From Corallococcus sp. AS-1-6 (lineage in GTDB: Bacteria; Myxococcota; Myxococcia; Myxococcales; Myxococcaceae): a DNA stretch of 64,000 nucleotides. Positions 49,094 through 57,472 of this stretch are shown here, one piece after another; positions within the stretch are counted from its first letter, which is position 1; each line of letters starts with the position of its first letter. The translations under genes were made by a program, and so were the position numbers. The notes beneath the pieces were generated by a model, which was given only the letters and a program-made list of their open reading frames with translations, made no database searches and had not been told where the DNA came from. The DNA lies in contig NZ_JAIQDE010000039.1 of the NCBI RefSeq assembly GCF_020037015.1, positions 1 to 64,000 on the forward strand. The letters are read 5' to 3'.

Positions 49094-50256
49094 GCGTTCT
49101 TCCCAACGGCGAGGGGGTTCAGGGCTGCGGCGAATGGAAGGGGTGCGTGGGATTGCTGGCGGTTGCGCCAGTACGGCGCCGTGGGCCAGCGGCGCTCCAG
49201 GCGGTAGTAGCCCTCGCGGATGCGCAGGTGCTCCTGGAACTCGTGCCGCGTCCGCGCCTCGTGCAGGCGCAGCGCGGAGGGGTCACCCCGGAGGTACCGG
49301 CCCACCGCTTCGGCGGCCTGATGCGCCGAGCGCAGGGCCTGGGACGTGCCCTGCGAGGACAGCGGATCCAACGTGCACGCGGCGTCCCCCACCGCGAGCC
49401 AGTCCTCGCCGTGCAGGCGGTCCAGGCAGGCGACGTTCGCGGACACCGCGCGCAGGCAAGCGCCGGTGAAGTCACAGGCCTCCAGGCGGCGGCGCGTCTC
49501 CGGCGCGCGCGCCATCCGGGCGCGCCAGGCCCCGGCGTCCTTCGGAGACAGCCCCTGGAGCGAGTCCCGGTCGCCCATCAGCCCGAAGACGACCTGGTCC
49601 CCGGGCATCCGCGCGGAGTACCACCAGCCGTCCTCGCACGCCTCCACCAGCGTGAGCGCGTCCACGTCGCGGCCGGGCTGGAGCGCGAACGTGCCGCACA
49701 CGCCGAAGGCGCGGTCCACCGTGTGGCGCCGGGCCCCCCGCGACGTGGCGAACACCGCGCTCCGTCCCGTGGCGTCCACCACGAAGCGCGCGTCCACGAA
49801 GGCCCGGGGCGCATCCGCCTCCATGGCCAGGAAGAGCCGGTGGCCGCCGCTCGCCAGGGGCGCCCAGTCCGTCACCGCCGCGCCGGTGCGCACGTCCACG
49901 CCGTGGCGCGAGGCCTCGTCCGCGAGCATCCGGTCGAACCGGGCGCGGTCCAGGTGCCAGCCCGTCCCCCACGGCGAGCGCAGGTGGTCGTTGTAGCCCA
50001 GCGCGGAGTCCCCCCAGCGCGAGCACGAACCCATGGAGCGCAGGTGCCCCTGGCGCGCGAACGCCTCCCAGACGCCCAGCCGCGCCAAGAGCCGCCGGCT
50101 GTCCGGAGGCAGCGTCTCGCCCAGGTGGGGCTGCGCGTAGGTGGAGCGCTCGAACAGGACGACGCGCGGGCCCGGGTGCCTGCGCAGCGCCAGCGCCAGC
50201 GCCGCGCCCGCGGGACCGCCGCCCAGCACGGCGACGTCAAACCGGAGGTCGCCCAC
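49090..50256 (-). CDS. lodB: LodB-type FAD-dependent maturase
   Basis: This 388-residue protein has an FAD-binding GxGxxG-type motif at the N-terminus (FDVAVLGGGPAGAALALALR), the GD motif in DWLAVGDAACTLDPLSSQGT, and VVDATGRSAVFA, as in tryptophan-halogenase-like flavoproteins. LodB is the member required to build the cysteine tryptophylquinone cofactor in LodA. Its neighbour is a LodA-type gene, which supports this assignment. It starts with GTG at 50256, three bases after the LodA stop, and overlaps the cytochrome gene by ATGA. Cytoplasmic. Confidence 0.85.
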   Translation of the reverse strand: MGDLRFDVAVLGGGPAGAALALALRRHPGPRVVLFERSTYAQPHLGETLPPDSRRLLARLGVWEAFARQGHLRSMGSCSRWGDSALGYNDHLRSPWGTGWHLDRARFDRMLADEASRHGVDVRTGAAVTDWAPLASGGHRLFLAMEADAPRAFVDARFVVDATGRSAVFATSRGARRHTVDRAFGVCGTFALQPGRDVDALTLVEACEDGWWYSARMPGDQVVFGLMGDRDSLQGLSPKDAGAWRARMARAPETRRRLEACDFTGACLRAVSANVACLDRLHGEDWLAVGDAACTLDPLSSQGTSQALRSAHQAAEAVGRYLRGDPSALRLHEARTRHEFQEHLRIREGYYRLERRWPTAPYWRNRQQSHAPLPFAAALNPLAVGKNA

Positions 50257-50259
50257 GGC

Positions 50260-52185
50260 TCAGGCCGTCCTGTCCTTGTGCTCCAACGGCCGGCGCTCGA
50301 CCTCCAGGAACAGCGGGCCCGGGCCGGACTGCTTGAGGATGAAGCCCAAGTCCTTCCAGTTGAAGACCATGGTCTCGTCGACGACGAAGTTGGCGCCGGC
50401 CGGACGCGTCCAGTAGTCCTGCTTCACCTGGCCGCCCTCCAGGTACGAGACGAAGTACGGCCGCTGCGCGGGCCACCACCAGAGGTTGGTGTAGTCGGTG
50501 GTCTGGTTGGAGCACTCGTTGAAGTCCGCCTGCCACGGCAGCGCCATGTACTTGGTCGCGTCTCCGGGCTGGAGGCCGTGGCCCGCGGTGGGCTCGGTGT
50601 CCCACTGGAGGCCCGCGTTGCCCGTGGACGGCATGGGCTTGATGCGGAAGGGCTCCTCGTAGATGGCCGGGTCGCGGCACAGCCAGGTCATCTCGATGCC
50701 CGGGCAGAACGGCCCGCCCACGCAGTTCTCCAGCACCCCGCGGTCCCACTGCTCGCCGGGCCCCAGCGTGGACGCGGGCGGCGGGTCCTTGGAGTACACC
50801 TGCTTGCTGAACTGCTGCAGCAGGAAGTACTGCGTGCGCGTCAGCGTGAAGTACTTGCTCGGGGCGCTGGGGATGACGTTGGGCTCGCCCTGCAGCGGAT
50901 CATCCCCGGCCAGCTTGGGCATCAGGCCCGGCGTCGGGTCGTTCTCATGGCCCGGCTGGCGCAGGTAGCCGAAGAAGTTGGACGGAGACCCGTCCTGCCG
51001 CACCACCCCGTCATGTCCCTCGGTGCCCTGCGCGTTGATGTTGGCGACCCACTGGTAGATGGAAGGCCGCGCCAGGATGGGGCGGATCTCCGCCTGGAAG
51101 TTGGGCACGTAGCCGGGGTTGAAGCCGTTGGGGCCGTAGAGGTCCGGCGCCAGGTTCCTCGAGCGCACGAGCGCGTCGTAGATGGTGTCGTGGAGCGTCA
51201 CCATGTTGAGGATCTGCGGCGCGTAGGCCGGCGGCGCGACCATCACCCAGGCGGGAGTCACCTCCACGGAGGTGCCGTTCGGGAGGATGACCCGGGCGGT
51301 GACGGGACCGTCCGAGGTGTCGTCCCACCAGAAGTTGTTGTTGGCGTAGTTGTCGATGCGCGGCTGCTCGTACGCAATCGCTTCCACGTCCAGGGCCAGG
51401 CCCGTGCCGACGTTCTGGCCGAAGATGCCGATGATGGCCGCCCGGAACGCCGCCTCCGTGGGATACCCGATGTCCGCGATCTGCCGCAGCCCCGCGACCG
51501 CGGCGGGCGGCAGGTAGCCGGGCGCGTTGATGTCGGTGGTGTTGACGGTGTTGAGCAGCGCCGTGGTGACCATCCACCGCGTGGAGCACCCGGAGCGCCC
51601 GTAGCCGCCCCGGAAGTCCATGCGGCCCTGGCCGTCCACGGAGAGCTGGCCCAGCGTGGTGATGTCGCTCTGCTCCGGCACCAGGCCCGTCGCCGGGAAG
51701 CTCACCGGGTAGCCCCGGGGCGCGTGCGCCGCGTCCAGGGCGGACTGGGACGGCAGCCCCGTGTATCCCCGGGCCGCGACCGTGCGGGGCCCCGGGTCGA
51801 TGATGAGGCCATTGCGCTGCCCCGAAGGCGTCCGGGGGTTGCGCAGCGGCTGGCCGGCGTGTTTGCCATCCACGCCGGAGAGCTGCTGGAACTCGTACCA
51901 GGCCGCCTTCTTGTTGGCCACGTGCACGGTCCACAGGACGTCCTGGACGTCCTGCCCCAGCGTCACGGGGCGGCCCCGCGGGCTCTTGTCGTCATAGACG
52001 AACACCTGGAAGCGCGCCGCCTGCCGGCGGATGCCGCCCTGGGCGTCGCGGAAGGCCTTCACCTCCGTCTGGCCATCCTTCTCCAGCGGCAGCCCCCCGG
52101 CCGTCACCGGGCCCAGGTAGTAGTCCTCGCTGTTGCCAACGCGTGCGATGCCAATGGCAGGGTGGATTCGGTAGGTCGGGCTCAT
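50260..52185 (-). CDS. lodA: LodA/GoxA-type cysteine tryptophylquinone oxidase
   Basis: This 641-residue protein matches LodA/GoxA proteins, which deaminate amino acids such as lysine or glycine using a Cys-Trp quinone. It starts YRIHPAIGIARVGNS, the conserved N-terminal signature. Residues 486-500 are ENCVGGPFCPGIEMT, where Cys488 is the expected cofactor cysteine. Trp569-571 in NLWWWPAQRP are candidates for the crosslinked tryptophan, and an Asp-rich region (NECSNQTTDY) precedes them. There is no signal peptide, as usual for the family. It is followed by LodB and a pentaheme cytochrome. Substrate specificity cannot be read from the sequence. The start may also be two codons upstream at 52191. 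Confidence 0.88.
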   Translation of the reverse strand: MSPTYRIHPAIGIARVGNSEDYYLGPVTAGGLPLEKDGQTEVKAFRDAQGGIRRQAARFQVFVYDDKSPRGRPVTLGQDVQDVLWTVHVANKKAAWYEFQQLSGVDGKHAGQPLRNPRTPSGQRNGLIIDPGPRTVAARGYTGLPSQSALDAAHAPRGYPVSFPATGLVPEQSDITTLGQLSVDGQGRMDFRGGYGRSGCSTRWMVTTALLNTVNTTDINAPGYLPPAAVAGLRQIADIGYPTEAAFRAAIIGIFGQNVGTGLALDVEAIAYEQPRIDNYANNNFWWDDTSDGPVTARVILPNGTSVEVTPAWVMVAPPAYAPQILNMVTLHDTIYDALVRSRNLAPDLYGPNGFNPGYVPNFQAEIRPILARPSIYQWVANINAQGTEGHDGVVRQDGSPSNFFGYLRQPGHENDPTPGLMPKLAGDDPLQGEPNVIPSAPSKYFTLTRTQYFLLQQFSKQVYSKDPPPASTLGPGEQWDRGVLENCVGGPFCPGIEMTWLCRDPAIYEEPFRIKPMPSTGNAGLQWDTEPTAGHGLQPGDATKYMALPWQADFNECSNQTTDYTNLWWWPAQRPYFVSYLEGGQVKQDYWTRPAGANFVVDETMVFNWKDLGFILKQSGPGPLFLEVERRPLEHKDRTA

Positions 52186-52289
52186 GGCCATGCCCCACCC
52201 CGCTGCAATCCACACACCAGGAAATCCATGCACAAGCCGCAAAGGATTCTGGAGGGTTGCGCGGGGCGCTGGCGGGCGCGCGGGCAGCC

Positions 52290-52342
52290 TGACGTGTCAG
52301 GGGTTGCGGCCGTGACGTGTCAGCCCGCGCGCTGACGCGTCA
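52290..52342. promoter_or_regulatory. Three TGACGYGTCA boxes between lodA and yaiI
   Basis: TGACGTGTCA occurs at 52290-52299 and 52313-52322, and the perfect palindrome TGACGCGTCA at 52333-52342. Spacing is 23 and 20 bases, close to two helical turns. They lie in the 200-base gap between the divergent lodA and yaiI genes, so they are a likely binding array for an unknown regulator. Confidence 0.6.
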
Positions 52343-52384
52343 ACGCGCCTGACCCGGGCGGGGCAATCAGCGAGGATGGCGCGC

Positions 52385-52843
52385 ATGAGAATCTGGGTCG
52401 ATGCCGATGCATGTCCGGGGCCCGTGCGGGACATCCTGCTGCGCGCCGTGCAGCGCGTGAAGGTGCCCATCGTCTTCGTGGCGAACAAGCCGCTGGCGCT
52501 GCCGCGCCTGGCGTACGTGTCCACCGTGCAGGTGGGCGCGGGGCTGGACGTGGCGGACCGGCACATCGCCACGTCCGCGGAGGCCGGGGACCTGGCCGTC
52601 ACGCAGGACATCCCCCTGGCCGCGCTGCTCGTCCCCAAGGGCGTCGTGGTGATGGACCCGCGCGGGGAGCTCTTCACGCCGGAGACCATCGACGAGCGCC
52701 TGTCGATGCGGAACTTCATGCAGGAGCTGCGCGACAGCGGCGTGAACACGGGCGGCCCCGGCGGCTTCTCACCGCAGGACCGCCAGCGGTTCGCGGCCAC
52801 GCTGGACCGCGAGCTGACCCGGCTGGCGAAGCAGCAGGGCTGA
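52385..52843 (+). CDS. yaiI: UPF0178/YaiI family protein (DUF188)
   Basis: This 152-residue protein matches YaiI/YqxD: RIWVDADACPGPVRDILLRA holds the conserved VDADACP motif, and GDLAVTQDIPLAALLV, DPRGELFTPETIDERLSMRN and RDSGVNTGGPGGFSPQDRQ follow the usual order. It is a PIN-like NYN-type fold, possibly a nuclease, with an unclear role. The ATG at 52385 has GCGAGG about nine bases upstream; an ATG three codons earlier is possible. It is divergent from the lodA operon, with the TGACGYGTCA boxes between. Confidence 0.92.
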   Translation: MRIWVDADACPGPVRDILLRAVQRVKVPIVFVANKPLALPRLAYVSTVQVGAGLDVADRHIATSAEAGDLAVTQDIPLAALLVPKGVVVMDPRGELFTPETIDERLSMRNFMQELRDSGVNTGGPGGFSPQDRQRFAATLDRELTRLAKQQG

Positions 52844-52858
52844 GGCCACGGCGTCTGT

Positions 52859-53344
52859 CTAATGGCCCGCGCCGCCGCTGCCCTCCGCGGGAGGCGTCCC
52901 GGTGGACGGCGCCACGGGGCTCGTGCCGATGCCCTTGTTGCGGTTCCAGGCCTCCGGGATGATGTCCAGCCGCGCGCCGGGGTTCTGTGACGGCACGGCC
53001 TCCGGGGCCAGGTTGTCCACGTCGCGCATGTCGATGCTGCCCGAGCCGCCCGTGCCCACCTCGTTGATGTCCACGCATTGCTGGTCCTCGGGCTTCGAGG
53101 ACCACGGGCTGCCCGTGCCTCCGGTGGCTTCGGCGTTGGCCTGGGCCTCGGCGCCCACGGTTCCGTAGAAGTTCATGCCGTGCTTGGCCAGCATCTCCTG
53201 CGTGCGCGGCGACTCCTCCGAGTCCCAGGACATCTCGTCGCTGGCGAACGCCTTGGCCGGGGACTCCTGTGGAACGGACGCGGTCTGCGTGGCGCAGCCG
53301 CCCAGCAGGAGCGCGGACAGCGAGGCCATGAGCGGAAGCTTCAT
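52859..53344 (-). CDS. Predicted lipoprotein (161 aa)
   Basis: This protein has a lipoprotein signal (KLPLMASLSALLLGGCATQT, Cys17). The mature part is Glu/Asp/Ser/Gly-rich and probably disordered, with DEMSWDSEESPRTQEM, KPEDQQCVDINEVGTGGSG and an acidic-to-polar C-terminus. No known domain. It converges with yaiI and is separated from the M20 gene by 112 bases, in which nothing is recognised. Confidence 0.7.
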   Translation of the reverse strand: MKLPLMASLSALLLGGCATQTASVPQESPAKAFASDEMSWDSEESPRTQEMLAKHGMNFYGTVGAEAQANAEATGGTGSPWSSKPEDQQCVDINEVGTGGSGSIDMRDVDNLAPEAVPSQNPGARLDIIPEAWNRNKGIGTSPVAPSTGTPPAEGSGGAGH

Positions 53345-53456
53345 CGGGATGTCCTCCAGAAGTGTCGTCCGCTACTCAAGTTGGAGGCACTCGCGGCGGG
53401 GGCAAGCGACAGGGAGCCAGCCGGGCCAGCGGCCCCGCTCCAGGCCGGGGCCCTCT

Positions 53457-54791
53457 TCAATGGTCCGGGGACGCATCGCCCCCGTGCAGGCAGGCCAGCG
53501 CCGCCACGGTGAGTGACTCGCATCCCCCGCGCAGCGAGCCCGCGCGGTCCGGGGCGTAGCGGCTGGAGTGCGGCCCCGGCAGGTGCGCCATCTTCTCCTG
53601 GGGCGTCGCGCCCGGCGCCTCCTCCCAGGTCTTTCGCGGCGTGATGCCCAGGTACCAGTACGCGGTGGGCACCGGGTGCTCCGGCCCCCGGGCGAAGAAG
53701 GGGAAGTCCTCGCTCGCGGTGACGAGCACGCCCGGCACCAGCGCGTCGCGGCCGAACCACTCCGCGTGCGCATCCCGGACGCGGCGGAGGAGCTCCGGGT
53801 CGTTGCGGTTCACCGGCCCGCGGTTGACGACCTCCACCTGGGGAGGCGCTGGCGCGCCCGCCGCCGCGGCCTCGCCCTTCGCGATGCGCTCGATGGCGGC
53901 GAGCACCCGCGCCTGCACCGCGTCGTCCTCCGTGCGCACCGTCAGCTCCAGGAGCGCCTCCTCCGGAATCACGTTGGCGCGCGAGCCCGCCTGGAAGTGG
54001 CCCACCGTCACCACCGCGGACTCCAGCGGCGACAGCTCGCGCGACACGATGGTCTGCAGGCGCAGCACCACGCTGGCCCCCAGCACCACGGGGTCCACGG
54101 ACAGCTCCGGCTGCGCCCCGTGCGCGCCCCGGCCGAAGAGGCGGATCCGCACGTGCGCGGAGCCCATCATCGTCACGCCCTCGCGGTGCATGAAGGTGCC
54201 CACCGGCAGCGGCGCCGTGTGCTGGCCCAGCACCGCGTCCGGCGTGCCGAAGCGCGAGTAGAGCCCGGCGTCCAGCATCGCCTTCGCGCCCTGGAGGGTC
54301 TCCTCCGCCGGCTGCCCCACCACCATCACCGTGCCGCGCCACGCGCCGCGCGAGCGCGCCAGCACCGCCGCCGCGCCCACCAGGCACGCGGTGTGGACGT
54401 CGTGGCCGCACGCGTGCATCACCGGCGCACCGTCCTCCGTCCGCGCGCGGCTCGCGTACGGCAGCCCCGTCTTCTCCTCCACGGGCAGCGCGTCCATGTC
54501 CCCGCGCAGGAGCACCGTGGGCCCGTCGCCGTTGCGCAAGAGGCCCACCACGCCGTGGCCGCCCACGTCCCGGCTCACCTCGTAGCCCTCCGCCTCCAAC
54601 CGGCGCGCTACCTGGGCGGCCGTGCGCGCCTCCTGGCCGGACAGCTCCGGGTGTTCGTGCAGGTCGAGGTAGAGCGCGTCCACGTCTGGCAGCACCGCGT
54701 CCAGGTGCGCGAGGACGCGCCGGGCACGGGCCTGGAGGCCTGAGACGGTGGACGGGCCCGCTGCGGACTGGGGATGGGCGGCGTCGTTCAT
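53457..54791 (-). CDS. M20 family amidohydrolase
   Basis: This 444-residue protein has the M20D/IAA-amidohydrolase layout. PTVLLRGDMDALPVEEKTGL and PVMHACGHDVHTACLVGAA form the N-terminal metal site with His/Asp ligands, VGQPAEETLQGAKAMLDAGL carries the catalytic Glu, and the lid domain with GRGAHGAQPELSVDPVV follows. SEDFPFFARGPEHPVPTAYW supplies a further ligand. It hydrolyses N-acyl or carboxypeptidase-type amide substrates. No signal peptide. It is separated from the outer-membrane protein gene by 247 bases, in which no further feature was seen. The start MNDAAHPQSA is the first ATG. Confidence 0.92.
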   Translation of the reverse strand: MNDAAHPQSAAGPSTVSGLQARARRVLAHLDAVLPDVDALYLDLHEHPELSGQEARTAAQVARRLEAEGYEVSRDVGGHGVVGLLRNGDGPTVLLRGDMDALPVEEKTGLPYASRARTEDGAPVMHACGHDVHTACLVGAAAVLARSRGAWRGTVMVVGQPAEETLQGAKAMLDAGLYSRFGTPDAVLGQHTAPLPVGTFMHREGVTMMGSAHVRIRLFGRGAHGAQPELSVDPVVLGASVVLRLQTIVSRELSPLESAVVTVGHFQAGSRANVIPEEALLELTVRTEDDAVQARVLAAIERIAKGEAAAAGAPAPPQVEVVNRGPVNRNDPELLRRVRDAHAEWFGRDALVPGVLVTASEDFPFFARGPEHPVPTAYWYLGITPRKTWEEAPGATPQEKMAHLPGPHSSRYAPDRAGSLRGGCESLTVAALACLHGGDASPDH

Positions 54792-55038
54792 GGCGGTGGG
54801 CTCCCGTCCCGGACGCGAGGAGGTGTCGAGGGCATCCGGGTACGGCTCAAGGTGGAAGCCACGCGTCAGGCATCACAGGGGAGGGGCAGGGAGGCAGGCG
54901 GGGGCACGGCCTCGCGCGCCGCCTCCCCCACCCTCCGGGGCGCCGTGGGCCTCCGGGGTACCGCCTGTCCGTTCGTTGTCCGCCCCTCCCCCGGAGGCCA
55001 CCTTCTGGCTGCGCACGCGACACATGGAGGGAGCGGTC

Positions 55039-55656
55039 ATGAGGCGAAGCATCGCACTGGGGTTCTGCCTGGCGGGACTGACGGGTGGCGCCGCCAGCGC
55101 CCAGGACCCACCGTCGGACGCGCCCACGCAGGTGGGACGCGTGGATTGGCAGGGCCCCTACTTCCTCCTCGGGTTGGGCGTGGAGGGCTACACGGGCAAG
55201 CTCGCGCCCAACCTGGATCCAGGGCCATCGTATGGCGTCCTCGTGGGCTACCGCGCCAATGACTACCTGGGCGTGGAGCTGGGCTACAGCGGCGGCGTGA
55301 GCAACCTGTCCGTCGCGAACGGCTCGTTCTTCGGAACCCCGGACATCGTGCGGAACGGAGGGCAGGCGGCGCTCACGGTCGGCTTCACCCACACGCGGTT
55401 GCAGCCGTATGTGCTCGGGGGCATCGGCGTCGAGCGCTACTCGGTGCGCGAGGGCAACTTCTTCCGGTTCTTCGACGACACCGGGGGCTACGCGCCCGTG
55501 GGCGCGGGCGTGCGCTTCAAGTTCAACCCCCAGCTCACGGCCGAGGTGCGCGGCACCTACAGCTTCCTCTTCGGACAGGACTTCGCGCCCGCGCAGAACA
55601 TTGGCGCGGGGGATGGCCGCTACGCGGGCCTGCTGATGATTGGCGGCAGCTATTGA
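55039..55656 (+). CDS. Outer membrane beta-barrel protein
   Basis: This 205-residue protein has a signal peptide (RRSIALGFCLAGLTGGAASA) and alternating beta strands of the OMP_b-brl type: GPYFLLGLGVEGYTGKLAPN, YGVLVGYRANDYLGVELGYS, QPYVLGGIGVERYSVREGNF and FNPQLTAEVRGTYSFLFGQD, ending GGSY. An eight-stranded OmpX/OmpW-like barrel is likely. The ATG at 55039 follows GGAGGG at seven bases; an earlier ATG at 55024 is less likely. It is seven bases from the fatty-acyl-AMP ligase and probably cotranscribed with it. Confidence 0.85.
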   Translation: MRRSIALGFCLAGLTGGAASAQDPPSDAPTQVGRVDWQGPYFLLGLGVEGYTGKLAPNLDPGPSYGVLVGYRANDYLGVELGYSGGVSNLSVANGSFFGTPDIVRNGGQAALTVGFTHTRLQPYVLGGIGVERYSVREGNFFRFFDDTGGYAPVGAGVRFKFNPQLTAEVRGTYSFLFGQDFAPAQNIGAGDGRYAGLLMIGGSY

Positions 55657-55663
55657 GGTGCGA

Positions 55664-57472
55664 ATGTCCGTCACGCTGATCGACCTCCTCGACGAGCGAA
55701 GCCGCCGTCCCGCGGATCCACGCCTCTACACCTTCCTGGAGGACGGCGCGGAGGTGACGCTCACCCGGGGTGCGCTGGCCTCCAGCGCGCACCGCATCGC
55801 CGCCGCGCTCCAATCGCTCGCGGCGAAAGGCGAGCGCGCGGCCCTGCTCTATCCGCCTAGCGCGGACTACCTCCGAGGGTTCTTCGGCTGCGTGTGTTCG
55901 GGGCTGGTGGCGGTGCCGGCGTATCCGCCGGACCCCTCCAGGCTGGAGCGCACCCTGCCCCGCCTGCGCGCGCTCATCGCGGACTCCGGGGCCACGGTGG
56001 TGCTCACCACGTCCGTCATCCTGTCCATGGCGGAGTTCCTCTTCACGGACGCGCCGGAGCTGCGCGCGCTGAAGTGGGTGGCGACGGACGCGCTGGGGGA
56101 AGGCGACGCGGGCACGTGGAAGCGGCCGGACGTGACGGCCGACACGCTGGCGTTCCTCCAGTACACGTCCGGCAGCACGGGGGCGCCCCGGGGCGTGATG
56201 CTCAGTCACGGCAACCTGCTGCACAACCTGGGGGCCATCCGCCGCGCCTTCCAGACATGCGACGACAGCGTGGGCGTCATCTGGCTGCCGCCGTACCACG
56301 ACATGGGGCTCATTGGCGGCGTGCTGGTGCCGCTGGCGCAGGGCTTCCACACGGCGCTGATGTCGCCGCTGACGTTCCTCAAGCGGCCCCGCGCATGGCT
56401 GGAGGCGCTCACCCGCTTCGGCGGCACCATCAGCGGCGGGCCCAACTTCGCGTTCGACCTGTGCGTGCGGCGCATTCCGCCCGCGGAACGGGAGGGCCTG
56501 GAGCTGAGCCGCTGGGAGGTGGCGTTCTGCGGCGCGGAGCCCATCCGTCCGGAGACGCTGGCGCGCTTCACGGAGGCGTTCGAACCGCATGGCTTCCGGC
56601 GCGAGGCGTTCTACCCATGCTACGGCCTGGCGGAAGGGACGCTCATCGTCTCCGGCGGCGAGAAGGACGCCGCGCCCGTCCTGCGAGACGTGGACGCCGC
56701 CGCGCTGGAGGCAGGCAGCGCGAGGGCCCCCATTGGCGCGGCCCGGACGCTGGTGGGCAGCGGCGCCACGCTGCCGGATCAATCCCTGCGCATCGTGGCG
56801 CCGGACACCGGCCACGTGCTCCCGCAGGGCGAGGTGGGCGAGGTCTGGGTGAAGGGGCCCAGCGTGGCGAAGGGCTACTGGAATCGCGAGGAGGAGTCCG
56901 CGCGGGTGTTCCAGGCGAGGACCGCGCAGGGAGACGGGCCCTACCTGCGGACCGGGGACCTGGGCTTCCTGGACAACGGGGAGCTGTACGTCACGGGGCG
57001 AGCGAAGGACCTGATCATCGTGCGAGGCCGGAACCTGTACCCGCAGGACCTGGAGACGGTGGTGGAGGAGAGCCACCCCGCGCTCAGGCCCGGATGCGGC
57101 GTGGCCTTCGGCGTGGAGGTGGACGGAGAGGAGCACCTCGTCGTGGTGCAGGAGGTGGATGCCCGCAGGTGGGACGGCGAGGTGGCCCCCGTGCTGGGCG
57201 CCATCCGCGGACGGCTGGCGACGGTGCACGAGGTGAGACCCCGAGCGGTGGTGCTCATCGAGCCCGGGAGCCTGCCGAAGACCTCCAGCGGCAAGGTGCA
57301 GCGAAGGGCCACACGGGAGGCGTTCCTCACCGGAGCGCTGCGCGAGTTGCACACCTGGTGCACGACCGCGATGGGAGGCGCGGGCCCGAACACCGAGCGT
57401 TCAGCGCGGGAGTTCCGGGTCCTGGCCCGAGTACCAGCACGCGTGGGGGACCTGGACGCCCACCTCCCCTGA
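55664..57472 (+). CDS. Fatty-acyl-AMP ligase (FAAL)
   Basis: This 602-residue enzyme has the adenylation motifs YTSGSTGAPRGVMLSHGN, WLPPYHDMGLIGGVLVPL (typical of FAALs), YGLAEGTLIVSGGEKDA and YLRTGDLGFLDNGELYVTGR, followed by KDLIIVRGRNLYPQDLE and the C-terminal Lys in LPKTSSGKVQRR. FAALs activate fatty acids as acyl-AMP and hand them to carrier proteins of polyketide or peptide assembly lines, or to other acceptors. The C-terminus has an extra stretch of about 70 residues after TREAFLTG. No carrier protein or synthase gene is adjacent; only the outer membrane protein precedes it. The start follows GAGG at six bases. Confidence 0.92.
   Translation: MSVTLIDLLDERSRRPADPRLYTFLEDGAEVTLTRGALASSAHRIAAALQSLAAKGERAALLYPPSADYLRGFFGCVCSGLVAVPAYPPDPSRLERTLPRLRALIADSGATVVLTTSVILSMAEFLFTDAPELRALKWVATDALGEGDAGTWKRPDVTADTLAFLQYTSGSTGAPRGVMLSHGNLLHNLGAIRRAFQTCDDSVGVIWLPPYHDMGLIGGVLVPLAQGFHTALMSPLTFLKRPRAWLEALTRFGGTISGGPNFAFDLCVRRIPPAEREGLELSRWEVAFCGAEPIRPETLARFTEAFEPHGFRREAFYPCYGLAEGTLIVSGGEKDAAPVLRDVDAAALEAGSARAPIGAARTLVGSGATLPDQSLRIVAPDTGHVLPQGEVGEVWVKGPSVAKGYWNREEESARVFQARTAQGDGPYLRTGDLGFLDNGELYVTGRAKDLIIVRGRNLYPQDLETVVEESHPALRPGCGVAFGVEVDGEEHLVVVQEVDARRWDGEVAPVLGAIRGRLATVHEVRPRAVVLIEPGSLPKTSSGKVQRRATREAFLTGALRELHTWCTTAMGGAGPNTERSAREFRVLARVPARVGDLDAHLP

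Noticed and set aside
48973-52335. 1120-codon plus-strand frame opposite lodA/lodB
   Set aside because: It is antisense to clear LodA and LodB homologues, and its Arg/Ala/Gly-rich sequence has no domain.
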